NCBI RefSeq assembly: GCF_031450805.1
Contig: NZ_JARTVY010000005.1
Coordinates: 62,001 to 126,000 of the forward strand
From: Caballeronia sp031450805
GTDB taxonomy: Bacteria; Pseudomonadota; Gammaproteobacteria; Burkholderiales; Burkholderiaceae
Reading direction: 5' to 3'
DNA: 64,000 nucleotides
Of the stretch, positions 26,146 through 34,700 are shown piece by piece. The notes under the pieces are model-generated. The model did not search any database. It had not been told where the DNA came from and saw only the letters and a list, made by a program, of their open reading frames with translations. How positions within the stretch are numbered: position 1 is the first letter of the stretch; each line of letters starts with the position of its first letter. The position numbers were made by a program, and so were the translations under genes.

Positions 26146-26146
26146 G

Positions 26147-26641
26147 TCAGCGCGGCAGTTCCATGACGGTGATGCCGCCTTCCTCGAGATCGATCTGCGT
26201 GCGCAGCGCGAATTCGAGCGGCACCGGTTGCGCCCACAACAGGCCGCGTATGACGAGCGCGATCTGGTTGTGCATGTCGAGCACGGAGCGGTCGAGCACC
26301 GGTTCGATTTCGAGCGTCGATGGATCGATGCGCGGCTCGAAGCGTTCGATGGCCTGACGGATCGCCTGCTCGAGCATCACCGTGTCGATGGTCGAGGCGA
26401 AGCGCCCCGACAGGCACGGCAAGCCGTAGTTGAGCACGGAGGCGAACGCATGCGCGAAGTGTTCCTCGCTGATCGCGCCGCCGAGACTCGTCGTGTTGAA
26501 GAGCCAAGACACGTCGCGCAGCACCGCCGCGCGCAGGCTTCGATGCGACATGAACCGTCCGCTGGCGGGATCGGCTAAGGAGGCGGGATCGTCGTCGATC
26601 AGGCGATCGAGCAGCGACGGCTGCAGGCGGTCGGCATCCAT
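26147..26641 (-). CDS. tssE: TssE, T6SS baseplate gp25-like protein
   Basis: A 164-residue protein with the gp25-like motifs LNYGLPCLSGRF and AIRQAIERFEPRIDPSTLEI, and the N-terminal PSLLDRLIDDDP that TssE shares with phage T4 gp25. It starts sheath polymerisation at the baseplate. It is separated from the hcp-like gene upstream and from tssF downstream by one base each. Confidence 0.95.
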   Translation of the reverse strand: MDADRLQPSLLDRLIDDDPASLADPASGRFMSHRSLRAAVLRDVSWLFNTTSLGGAISEEHFAHAFASVLNYGLPCLSGRFASTIDTVMLEQAIRQAIERFEPRIDPSTLEIEPVLDRSVLDMHNQIALVIRGLLWAQPVPLEFALRTQIDLEEGGITVMELPR

Positions 26642-26642
26642 G

Positions 26643-27236
26643 TCAGCTTATCCGTCGCGTCGATACGTCCAGCGCGAAGGTCACTTCCGCGCCGCGGCTG
26701 CCGGTCTCTGTCTGCGGCGCACAGGTCATCGTCAGTTGCTGCGCGGAGAACTCGAACACCTCGCAGGGCCGCGCGAAGCGTGCGCTCGTGAAGATGTGAT
26801 AGTTGCGGATATACGCCTGCTCCAGCTTCATCGACAGGTATTCGATCTGCACGCCGTTGTCCGCGCCGGCCGCCTTGTAGCAGCGGATATGCGCGAGCGC
26901 GAGCAATTCGGCCTGCGCGCAGAGCTTCGCGAGCACGGGCGATGCCGAGTCCACCGTCCTGATGACGCCGAGCGCCGTCACGCGCATGTCGTTCGCGTTG
27001 AGCGCGGCGGCGTGCGGCGCGGCTTCGTAGCCTTGCGCCCAGCGCCAGCCGTGGATCTGCATCGGCGTGTCCCAGTCGCCGCGTTTCTTCGCTTCGCCCT
27101 TGACCGGCGTGTTGCTGCGCTTCGGCACGACTTGCAGGAACATGTCGTCGGATTGCGCGAGCGCGAGCAGATCGAACTGGCGCAGTGCGTCGAGCGTCAG
27201 GCTGCTGTCGGGGCGCGGCGTGTCGTGGGTGGGCAT
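26643..27236 (-). CDS. Second Hcp-family protein, first gene of the tssEFGH operon
   Basis: A 197-residue protein. The Hcp fold is indicated by DDMFLQVVPKRSNTPVKGEA, DWDTPMQIHGWRWAQGYEA and the C-terminal AEVTFALDV. It is longer and much more divergent than the canonical Hcp encoded divergently at 27381; its middle part (CYKAAGADNGVQIEYLSMKL) differs strongly. The start at 27236 (MPTHDTPRP) is preferred over 27275 because the added residues are not Hcp-like. It is one base from tssE. It may be a specialised tube subunit, a cap or an adaptor; that is inference. Confidence 0.82.
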   Translation of the reverse strand: MPTHDTPRPDSSLTLDALRQFDLLALAQSDDMFLQVVPKRSNTPVKGEAKKRGDWDTPMQIHGWRWAQGYEAAPHAAALNANDMRVTALGVIRTVDSASPVLAKLCAQAELLALAHIRCYKAAGADNGVQIEYLSMKLEQAYIRNYHIFTSARFARPCEVFEFSAQQLTMTCAPQTETGSRGAEVTFALDVSTRRIS

Positions 27237-27380
27237 CGTGCTCGTCCGGTTATCGAAGATAAGACGGCACGCCACGAACGATTTTGAAGTTCAAAAGCAG
27301 CGGCCCCGTTTCGTTTACCGGTTGGATTGCATGCGTACGACGCCTGCAACGCACTGGACCGGACCACGACGGAGGACCGC

Positions 27381-27863
27381 ATGAGCACCATCGACTGCTA
27401 TGTGAAGATTGACGGGATCGAAGGCGAGAGCAAGCACAAGGGGGCCGAAGGGCAGATCGAGGTGCAGGGCTTCGAATGGCAGGTCGCCAATGCAAGCAAT
27501 CCGACGACGGGCGGAGGCAGCGGCATCGGCAAGGCGACGCCGGGCGTCTTCATGTTCTCGCATCTCTACGACAAGGCGGCCCCCACGATCCAGAAGAGTT
27601 GCGCGACCGGCAAGCACATCGCGAGCGTGAAGTTCACGATGAGCAAGTCGGGCGACGGGCAGAAGGAATTTCTCACGGTCACGATGAAACAGGTGACGGT
27701 GTCGAAGGTCGACATGCGATGCGATCAGCGCGGTTATCCGGAGAACACGGTGGAGTTGTCGTTCGCGGATATCGAGTTCGAGTACAAGCCGCAGGACGAC
27801 AAGGGCGCGATGGGCGGCGCGGTGAAGTTCGGCTGGGACGTCCGCAGCACCGAAGTCCGTTGA
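27381..27863 (+). CDS. hcp: Hcp (TssD), T6SS inner-tube protein
   Basis: A 160-residue protein beginning MSTIDCYVKIDGIEGESKHK, with EGQIEVQGFEWQVANAS, PGVFMFSHLYDKAAPTI and the C-terminal VELSFADIEFEYKPQD. These are classic Hcp1 motifs and a normal length. Hexameric rings stack into the expelled tube. The start is fixed by GGAGG at 27371-27375. It is divergent from the hcp-like/tssE operon, with about 145 bp between the starts, so both promoters must lie there. vgrG follows 29 bp downstream. Confidence 0.97.
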   Translation: MSTIDCYVKIDGIEGESKHKGAEGQIEVQGFEWQVANASNPTTGGGSGIGKATPGVFMFSHLYDKAAPTIQKSCATGKHIASVKFTMSKSGDGQKEFLTVTMKQVTVSKVDMRCDQRGYPENTVELSFADIEFEYKPQDDKGAMGGAVKFGWDVRSTEVR

Positions 27864-27892
27864 CGGCAGCCTGAACCGGTCAGCGGATCACC

Positions 27893-30244
27893 ATGAACGA
27901 TGCCGTCGCGCAAAAGCCGCTCGTCAGCGCCGACACGCCGCTCGGCGACGACGTGCGCTTCTTGAGCCTGCGCGCGAGCGCCGAGCTGGGGCGCATGCCG
28001 CGTTGCGAACTCACGCTCGTCGCCAGGCGCGCGGACCTCGACTTCAGCCGCATCCTGGGCAAGCGCGTGAGCGTGTCCCTCACCGTGCCGAAGGCCAGGC
28101 CGCGCGTGTTCGGCGGCTATGTCGTGGGCTTTCGGCAAACCGGGATGCGCGGACGGCTGCATGTCTATGAAGCGGCGGTGCGGCCGTGGCTGTGGCTGCT
28201 CTCGCGACGCAGCAACTGCCGCATCTTTCAGAACAAGACGGTCGAGGAAATCGTGAAGGCCGTTTTTGCCGATCCCGTGTACAAGGGCCTCGAATTCGGC
28301 GAAATCAAATGGAAGGCGAATGCGCGCAGGCATCCGCCGCGCGAATACTGCGTGCAGTACCGCGAATCCGACTTCAATTTCGTGAGCCGGCTGCTCGAGG
28401 ACGAGGGCATCTACTACTGGTTTCAGGACAAGGACGGCAAGGAATCACTGATATTCACGGACACGCTGGCCGCGCATGAAAGCGTCGCGGGCTGCGAATC
28501 GTTGCCCTATGGCGCGGTGATGGCCGCCGCGCCCGATGCCGAATTCGTCAGCGAATGGCGGCTGCAGCACGCAATCGAAACGCGCAACTGGCTGCTCACC
28601 GATTACGATTTCAAGCATCCGTCGCGGCCTTTGCAGAAGCAGGCCGTCAAGCAGATGGAGGGCTTCGACGCATTCTCGAGCCTGGAGCATTTCGACTATC
28701 CCGGCGGCTATGTCGAAGCGGATCACGGCGACAGCCGCGCGAAGTCGCGCGCCGACGAATGGCGCGTGGAAGGCAGCGTGCCGGACGATCCCGGCATCAA
28801 CTGGCACCAGGCCGAGGGCCGCACGAACGGCAGGAGCGTGCGCGCCGGGGCGCTGCTCAAACTGCAGCGGCATCCGCGTGCGGATCAGAACGTGCAATAT
28901 CTCGTCACGCGCACACGCTATGAAATAGATATTGCGGATTACGAATCATTCGACGGCGCGCAGTCGAATCGCTGCGAATGCTGGTTCTCCGCGATCGACG
29001 CGAAGCAGCCTTTCGCACCGGCCCGGACCGCACGCAAGCCGTTCGTGCAGGGTCCGCAGACGGCGGTCGTGGTGGGGCCGGGCGGCGATGAAATCTATAC
29101 CGATCAGTACGGCCGCGTGAAGGTGCAGTTCTTCTGGGACCGGCAAGGCAAGCGCGACGAAAACAGCTCGTGCTGGATTCGCGTGTCGCAGCCGTGGGCC
29201 GGCAAAGGCTGGGGCGCGATTGCGATTCCGCGCATGGGGCAGGAAGTGATCGTCGATTTTCTGGAAGGCGATCCGGACCGGCCGATCATCACGGGCCGCG
29301 TGTACAACGCCGAACAGATGCCGCCGTACGATCTGCCCGCGAACATGACGCAGTCAGGCATCAAGAGCCGCTCTAGCAAGGGCGGCAGCGGCGCCAACTG
29401 CAACGAGTTGCGCTTCGAGGACAAGAAGGGCGCGGAGCAACTGCTGATTCATGCGGAAAAGAATCAGGATATCGAAGTAGAAAACGATGAGACGCATTGG
29501 GTCGGCCGTGACCGCAAGAAAAACATCGACCATGACGAAACGACAGTCGTGAAGCACGATCGGACGGAGACGGTGGGCAACAACGAAAAGATCGAGGTGG
29601 TCGTCGATCGCGACGAGAAGGTGGGGAACAATGAGACGATTGCGATTGTTAAGAACCGCACGGAGACGGTCGGGGGCAACGAGACGATCACCATCGACAA
29701 GAACCGCACGATCCTCGTCAAGATGATGGAAACGGCCAGCGTGCTGTTGCAGCGGACGCATTTTGTCGGCATCAACGAGACCATCACGGTGGGCGCGGCG
29801 CAGGAGATCGTCATCGGCGCGTATCAGACGGTGAAGATCGTCGCGTATCAGAAGGTGAGCGTCGGCGCGGATCAGACCGTCAATGTGGATGGCGGTCAGA
29901 AAACGAAGGTGGGCGGCGACCAGACGCTCAACGTGACGGGCGCGCAGACGGTCACAGTCGGCAAGGACATGGGCGAGACCATCGACGGGGCGCAGTCGAG
30001 CACGGTCAAGAAGGCGCGGACGACGTCCGTGACCGAAGACGATACCTTGACGGTGGGAAAGAACCTTCACATCAGCGCAGGCGACTCGATCACGCTCGTT
30101 ACCGGCGACGCCAGCATCACGATGAAAAAGGACGGCACGATCCAGATCAAAGGCAAGAACATATCGATCGACGCGAGCGGCAAGATCAGTGTTAAGGCGG
30201 ACAGCGATATCGTGATGAAGGGATCGAAGATTCTGCAGAACTAG
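27893..30244 (+). CDS. vgrG: VgrG (TssI), T6SS spike protein
   Basis: A 783-residue VgrG. The gp27-like part contains EYCVQYRESDFNFVSRLLED and EGIYYWFQ; the gp5-like OB part has YTDQYGRVKVQFFWDRQGKR and SCWIRVSQPWAGKGWG, then PIITGRVYNAEQMPPYDLP. From about residue 520 on, short repeats of the form ETVGNNE.. build the needle-like beta-prism, ending in a DUF2345-type tail (ITMKKDGTIQIKGKNISIDA). There is no C-terminal enzyme extension, so it is not an evolved VgrG. No adaptor, effector or immunity gene follows. Confidence 0.97.
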   Translation: MNDAVAQKPLVSADTPLGDDVRFLSLRASAELGRMPRCELTLVARRADLDFSRILGKRVSVSLTVPKARPRVFGGYVVGFRQTGMRGRLHVYEAAVRPWLWLLSRRSNCRIFQNKTVEEIVKAVFADPVYKGLEFGEIKWKANARRHPPREYCVQYRESDFNFVSRLLEDEGIYYWFQDKDGKESLIFTDTLAAHESVAGCESLPYGAVMAAAPDAEFVSEWRLQHAIETRNWLLTDYDFKHPSRPLQKQAVKQMEGFDAFSSLEHFDYPGGYVEADHGDSRAKSRADEWRVEGSVPDDPGINWHQAEGRTNGRSVRAGALLKLQRHPRADQNVQYLVTRTRYEIDIADYESFDGAQSNRCECWFSAIDAKQPFAPARTARKPFVQGPQTAVVVGPGGDEIYTDQYGRVKVQFFWDRQGKRDENSSCWIRVSQPWAGKGWGAIAIPRMGQEVIVDFLEGDPDRPIITGRVYNAEQMPPYDLPANMTQSGIKSRSSKGGSGANCNELRFEDKKGAEQLLIHAEKNQDIEVENDETHWVGRDRKKNIDHDETTVVKHDRTETVGNNEKIEVVVDRDEKVGNNETIAIVKNRTETVGGNETITIDKNRTILVKMMETASVLLQRTHFVGINETITVGAAQEIVIGAYQTVKIVAYQKVSVGADQTVNVDGGQKTKVGGDQTLNVTGAQTVTVGKDMGETIDGAQSSTVKKARTTSVTEDDTLTVGKNLHISAGDSITLVTGDASITMKKDGTIQIKGKNISIDASGKISVKADSDIVMKGSKILQN

Positions 30245-30452
30245 ATGAAGTAGGACCACGGTAAGTGCGGAATCGGGCGTCGATTGCGCGTGTAGTTCAA
30301 CGTTACGAGGCCACCCATGCTCATCGCGATGCCTGCAATCAACCGCTCCACGACGCGACTAACCGTCCATGTTTTCGACCGCCTTTAAACACTGCCCGCA
30401 ACGAATGCCTTAAAGAAAGCGACGGCGAGCAAGGCATTTTGAAAGCACAACG

Positions 30453-30483
30453 ACGTTGCGCGGCAAGCGGCGCCGCGCAACGT
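30453..30483. terminator. Strong hairpin between vgrG and a convergent SDR gene
   Basis: A perfect 12-bp inverted repeat (30453-30464 and 30472-30483, arm ACGTTGCGCGGC) with a 7-base loop. It lies between the ends of the convergent vgrG and SDR genes, so it is a candidate bidirectional terminator. On the minus strand the stem is followed by a modest T-containing tract; on the plus strand there is none. The remaining gap from 30245 shows no gene. Confidence 0.6.
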
Positions 30484-30506
30484 TCGTCCGTTCGATAACT
30501 GCGTGC

Positions 30507-31250
30507 TCAGGCGTTGAATCCGCCGTCGATTGTCAGGCTTGCGCCGGTCACGAAGCCCGCTTCCGGACCAACGACATAAGCGACCATTCCCGCAATTTCA
30601 TCCGGGTGCGCGTGGCGTTGCAGCGCCATGAGTCCATGAAGCGACGCAGCGAACTCCCCCGACTGCGGGTTCATATCGGTATCGGTCGGGCCGGGCTGGA
30701 CGTTGTTGACCGTGATGCCACGCGGTCCGAGATCGCGCGCCATGCCTTGCACGAGGCCCTGAAGCGCGGACTTGCTCATCGCATACGCCGCGCCGCCCGG
30801 AAACGGCATGCGTTCCGCATTGCAACTGCCGATATTCACGATCCTCCCGCCGCTTCCCATGTGCGGCAAGACCGCCTTAACGGCGACGAATACGCCGCGC
30901 ACGTTGATCTGCAGCGTGGTGTCGAAGTCTTCCAGCGAGAACGTTTCGACCGGTCCGAGAAACAGCACGCCGGCATTGTTCACGAGAATGTCGATCTTGC
31001 CGAACGCGGCGGCGGCTTCGTCGACTGCGCGGCCCAGCGTGACAGCGTCGCCGACATCGGCCTGCAAAGCGAGCGCACGGCCGCCTTCGCCGACGATGTC
31101 TTCCGCCAGCGCATTCGCCGAAGCGGCCGAGCCTTTGTAAGTGAACGCGACGGCGGCGCCATCACGTGCGAGTCTTCGTACGATTGCCGCGCCGATTCCG
31201 CGCGCGCCACCGGTCACGAAAGCCACCTTGCCAGAGAGAGTCGAGGTCAT
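30507..31250 (-). CDS. SDR family NAD(P)-dependent oxidoreductase
   Basis: A 247-residue classical short-chain dehydrogenase. The cofactor loop TGGARGIG is at residues 13-20, NNAG near 90, and the catalytic YxxxK is in AAYAMSKSALQ, with the Ser position in NIGSCNAE. The end ASLTIDGGFNA is typical of FabG-like enzymes. The substrate cannot be read from the sequence; a 3-oxoacyl or sugar/alcohol substrate is possible. It is divergent from the LysR gene starting at 31355, with about 100 bp between them, an arrangement in which the regulator usually controls the divergent gene. Confidence 0.88.
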   Translation of the reverse strand: MTSTLSGKVAFVTGGARGIGAAIVRRLARDGAAVAFTYKGSAASANALAEDIVGEGGRALALQADVGDAVTLGRAVDEAAAAFGKIDILVNNAGVLFLGPVETFSLEDFDTTLQINVRGVFVAVKAVLPHMGSGGRIVNIGSCNAERMPFPGGAAYAMSKSALQGLVQGMARDLGPRGITVNNVQPGPTDTDMNPQSGEFAASLHGLMALQRHAHPDEIAGMVAYVVGPEAGFVTGASLTIDGGFNA

Positions 31251-31354
31251 CTGAGTGTGTCCAGGAGAAGTGATGGACGAAGTATCGGCGCGCCGGTTGT
31301 GATTGGGTAGCAGCGATTTAGACTATGACTTTCAACCGCCGGTATCGAATGATC

Positions 31355-32281
31355 ATGGAAGCGCTCAACTTCGTCGAATCATTCCTTCTGAGCGCGGAGC
31401 TCGGAAGTTTCTCTTCGGCGGCCAGGCGGCTCGGCATGACGCCGGCAGCGGTCAGCAAGAACATCGCGAGGCTGGAAGCGACGCTCGGCATCCGCCTGTT
31501 TCAGCGCAGCACGCGCAGCCTCACGCTGACGCCTGCCGGTGAGCAGTTCCAGCGTGAAATGTCCGAGCCGTTCGACGCGATACGCAATGCGTTCGCGGGC
31601 GCCGCCATGATCGATGGCAAGCCGGCCGGAACACTGAAGGTCAGCGTCGCGCTGGCGTTCGGCCGCGAATATCTGGTGCCGATGCTCGGCGCGTTCCTCG
31701 ATCGGTACCCCGGCATCGTGCCCGACTGGCACTTCGACAACCGGCCCGTCGATATCATCGCGGAGGGCTTCGATGTGGCGATCGGCGGCGGCATCGAACT
31801 GACATCGACCATCGTGGCGCGGGAACTGGCGCGAACGCATATCGTCGTGGTGGCGTCGCCCTCGTTCATGGCGGGACGGACGATGCCGAAACATCCGTCG
31901 GAGCTTGCCGGCTTCGACGGCATCGCGCGGCGCTCGCCGACAACCGGCCGGCTGCGCGCTTGGACGCTCGTCAATCCGCTCGGCGAACGGTGCGTCGCCG
32001 AGTTCCGCACGCGCATGATCTTCGACGATCCCGAAGCGATCGCTCACGCCGCGATGCTCGGACAAGGTCTTGCGCTGCTCCCGATGCCTCACGCAACGCC
32101 GGGATTATCGAACGGCACGCTCGTGCGGCTGCTTCCCGCGTGGTATGCGGAGCAGAGCCCGATCTGTCTGTACTATCCGAAGCGCACGCTGCTTCCGGCG
32201 CGAACCAGGGCGTTCATCGAATTCGTGGTGTCGACGTTCGAGCAAGACAGGCTTGCGTCCCGGTTCGATGCGCGAATGTAA
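31355..32281 (+). CDS. LysR-family transcriptional regulator
   Basis: A 308-residue protein with an N-terminal winged helix-turn-helix (FSSAARRLGMTPAAVSKNIARLEATLG, seen as FSSAARRLGMTPAAVSK and IARLEATLGIRLF) and the CrgA/DsdC-like LysR substrate-binding domain (GTLKVSVALAFGREYLVPML). The start at 31355 places the HTH at the usual distance; starts at 31325 and 31349 are also open and none has a clear ribosome-binding site. It is divergent from the SDR gene and is its likely regulator. It ends 7 bp from the stop of the convergent LysR gene. Confidence 0.9.
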   Translation: MEALNFVESFLLSAELGSFSSAARRLGMTPAAVSKNIARLEATLGIRLFQRSTRSLTLTPAGEQFQREMSEPFDAIRNAFAGAAMIDGKPAGTLKVSVALAFGREYLVPMLGAFLDRYPGIVPDWHFDNRPVDIIAEGFDVAIGGGIELTSTIVARELARTHIVVVASPSFMAGRTMPKHPSELAGFDGIARRSPTTGRLRAWTLVNPLGERCVAEFRTRMIFDDPEAIAHAAMLGQGLALLPMPHATPGLSNGTLVRLLPAWYAEQSPICLYYPKRTLLPARTRAFIEFVVSTFEQDRLASRFDARM

Positions 32282-32288
32282 GCCATCC

Positions 32289-33227
32289 TTATCGATGCTT
32301 GCGCTGACCTTTACGCTGCTGCGCGAACATCGGCATCCTGCTGAGAATCCAGTCGAGCAGTTCCTGCGGACCCGCCGCGAGCGGGCGTCCCGTTTTCACG
32401 AGTAGCCTCGCCTGCGCGCTTTCGAAAAGCGGATGCGAAATGGGGATGATGGCGAGCTCGCCGCTGCCCAACTCACGATACGCGGCAAATTCGCCGATCA
32501 GCGTCATGAAATGCTCCGCCGCGACAAAGCGCTTCAACGCGCTGAGCGAGTTCGTCGTAAGCGTCGGACGAATGGCGAGGTTGTCGGTCGTCTCCAGCAT
32601 CTTCACCACATGACCGATGCCGAAGCTCGGCGGCATCAACGCGAGCGGATAGTCGAGCAGGTCGCCGATCCGCGCAACGCCGCCGCGTTTCGCCAACGGA
32701 TGATCGCGCCGCGCGAGCAACACCACCGGCTGCGGCGAACTCGCGCGAATCTCGATGCGCTCGTGCGGCGGCGGGTTATACGCGAGTCCGATATGCGCGC
32801 GGCTCTCTGCGACTTCGTCGAGCAGGTCGTCGACGGCGAGCATCTTCACATCGATCTGAAGGCGCGGATAGCGGGCGCAAAACGGCGCGAGCACATCGTC
32901 GACGAGCGTATCGACATAACCTTCGCTCACCGCGAGGCGAACATGGCCCTGCTGCAGGCCCTTCAACGCGTGCAACTGATCTTCGAGCTTTTCCTGTTGC
33001 GAGCGATAGCCGCGCCAGAACTCGAGCAGATGAAACGCTGCTTCCGTCGGCCTCACGCCGCGCGCTTCGCGTTCGAATAGCGTCGCGCCCAGCTCGTCTT
33101 CGAGCAGCCTGATCTGCCGCGTGATCACCGATGGCGACGTGTTCAGGTGATCCGCCGCGCCGCGAATCGTGCCGTGCGACAGCACCTCGTGGAAGTAGCG
33201 CAGGCGTTGCTGGTTGATTTCCCGCAT
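32289..33227 (-). CDS. LysR-family transcriptional regulator
   Basis: A 312-residue LysR protein: MREINQQRLRYFHEVLSHGT then IRGAADHLNTSPSVITRQ and RLLEDELGATLFERE form the DNA-binding domain; GHVRLAVSEGYVDTLVDDVL starts the effector-binding domain. The ATG at 33227 is favoured over 33260 by family alignment. It is divergent from the MFS transporter at 33351 (123 bp between starts), suggesting that it controls the MFS-M81 peptidase-hydrolase unit. The inducer is unknown. Confidence 0.92.
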   Translation of the reverse strand: MREINQQRLRYFHEVLSHGTIRGAADHLNTSPSVITRQIRLLEDELGATLFEREARGVRPTEAAFHLLEFWRGYRSQQEKLEDQLHALKGLQQGHVRLAVSEGYVDTLVDDVLAPFCARYPRLQIDVKMLAVDDLLDEVAESRAHIGLAYNPPPHERIEIRASSPQPVVLLARRDHPLAKRGGVARIGDLLDYPLALMPPSFGIGHVVKMLETTDNLAIRPTLTTNSLSALKRFVAAEHFMTLIGEFAAYRELGSGELAIIPISHPLFESAQARLLVKTGRPLAAGPQELLDWILSRMPMFAQQRKGQRKHR

Positions 33228-33350
33228 GGCCGCCGTTCCTGTGCGTTGTCCAAAAGGCAACGATACGTGAACTTAGTTGCTCTTGCTCGCACGGTGTCGC
33301 GCGCTCAATATGCGCTCACCCGATGAGGGAAGACACCAAGGAGACGCCCC

Positions 33351-34664
33351 ATGTCCACGATTCACATGCAATCAGGCAGCCGCGCGGTTTCGGCGCTATA
33401 CAGCAGAATCAACTGGCGGCTCCTGCCGCTGCTCATCGCGTGCTACATGTTCGCTTATCTGGATCGCGTGAACGTGGGCTTCGCGAAACTGCAGATGCAA
33501 AGCGACCTTGGTTTCTCCGATGCCGCTTATGGCGTCGGCGCGGGCATCTTCTTCATCGGCTACGTGCTGTTCGAGATTCCGAGCAACCTCATGTTGCCCA
33601 GGATCGGCGCGAGGCTCACGTTCAGCCGCATTCTCGTGCTGTGGGGTATTACGTCGGCATGCATGCTGTTCGTGCGCAACGTGCCCGCTTTCTATGCCAT
33701 GCGCTTTCTGCTGGGCGTGTTCGAAGCGGGCTTTGCGCCGGGCATGATCTATTACCTGTCGCGCTGGTACGGGCCGAAGCGGATGGCGCGCGCCATCGCG
33801 CTGGTGTTCGTCGCGGGGCCGATTGGCGGGGTGATCGGCGGGCCGTTGTCGGCATGGCTGATGTCGTCGCTCGGCGGGGTCAACGGTCTGGCCGGCTGGC
33901 AATGGATGTTTCTCGTCGAAGGCCTGCCGTGCGTGGCGCTCGGCGCGCTCGTATGGTTCACGCTCGCCAATCAGCCTGCGGATGCGCGCTGGCTGACGCA
34001 AGACGAGAAGCGTCTCGTGGAAGCGGAAGTCGGCGGCAACGGCGTGCATGAGCATAGGATCGATTCGTTTAGCGAAGTATTGCGCAATCCCCGTGTGTAT
34101 CTGCTGGCGCTGGCGTATTTCTGCATCATCTTTCCCATCTACGCAATGAGTTTCTGGCTGCCGACGCTGCTCAAGGAACAGGGCGTCGACGACACGATGC
34201 GGCTCGGCTGGTATGTCGCGATTCCGTATGTCGCCGCGGCGATCGCCATGTATGCAGCCGGACGCCGCTCCGACACAGTGGGCGAGCGCCGCTATCACAG
34301 CGCGTTGCCGGCGCTCGCGGCGGCGGCGCTGCTGGCGGTCGCGCCATACGCTTCCGGCAATCTCGCTGCCACGCTCGCGCTGCTGACCGCGGCGACCGCC
34401 TGCATGTGGATGGCTTACACGGTCTTCTGGGCGATACCGTCGGAGACCATCGTGGGTCCGGCTGCGGCGGGCGGCATTGCGCTCATCAACACGATCGGCC
34501 TGTCCGGTGGATTCTGGGGCCCGGCGGCGCTCGGCTGGGTCAAGTCCGCGACCGGCAGCACCGGCGGCGGGCTGCTCCTGATGGCCTGCATGGCGGCGCT
34601 TTCGTGTGTGCTGATCCTCACCAACAGGCACGCGGTCGCCGCTGCGAAGCCGCGCGCCGCCTGA
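33351..34664 (+). CDS. MFS transporter, anion:cation symporter (ACS) type
   Basis: A 437-residue membrane protein with about 12 transmembrane segments. The motif YLDRVNVGFAKLQMQSDLGF and later GVFEAGFAPGMIYYLSRWYG place it in the ACS family that takes up organic acids such as phthalate, tartrate and glucarate. The central loop (residues about 200-230) is hydrophilic as expected. It is preceded by GGAG shortly upstream and followed 36 bp later by an M81 peptidase gene, so it probably imports that enzyme's substrate or a related compound. Confidence 0.92.
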   Translation: MSTIHMQSGSRAVSALYSRINWRLLPLLIACYMFAYLDRVNVGFAKLQMQSDLGFSDAAYGVGAGIFFIGYVLFEIPSNLMLPRIGARLTFSRILVLWGITSACMLFVRNVPAFYAMRFLLGVFEAGFAPGMIYYLSRWYGPKRMARAIALVFVAGPIGGVIGGPLSAWLMSSLGGVNGLAGWQWMFLVEGLPCVALGALVWFTLANQPADARWLTQDEKRLVEAEVGGNGVHEHRIDSFSEVLRNPRVYLLALAYFCIIFPIYAMSFWLPTLLKEQGVDDTMRLGWYVAIPYVAAAIAMYAAGRRSDTVGERRYHSALPALAAAALLAVAPYASGNLAATLALLTAATACMWMAYTVFWAIPSETIVGPAAAGGIALINTIGLSGGFWGPAALGWVKSATGSTGGGLLLMACMAALSCVLILTNRHAVAAAKPRAA

Positions 34665-34700
34665 TCTTGCATCGACGACCACACGAGAAGGAGCATCGAC

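Noticed and set aside
27237..27380. Sigma-54 promoter between the divergent hcp genes
   Set aside because: A GGCACG is present but no properly spaced TTGC element was found.
30265..30498. 77-residue frame after vgrG, possible effector or immunity protein
   Set aside because: No ribosome-binding site, no protein-like pattern, and it runs through the hairpin at 30453-30483.
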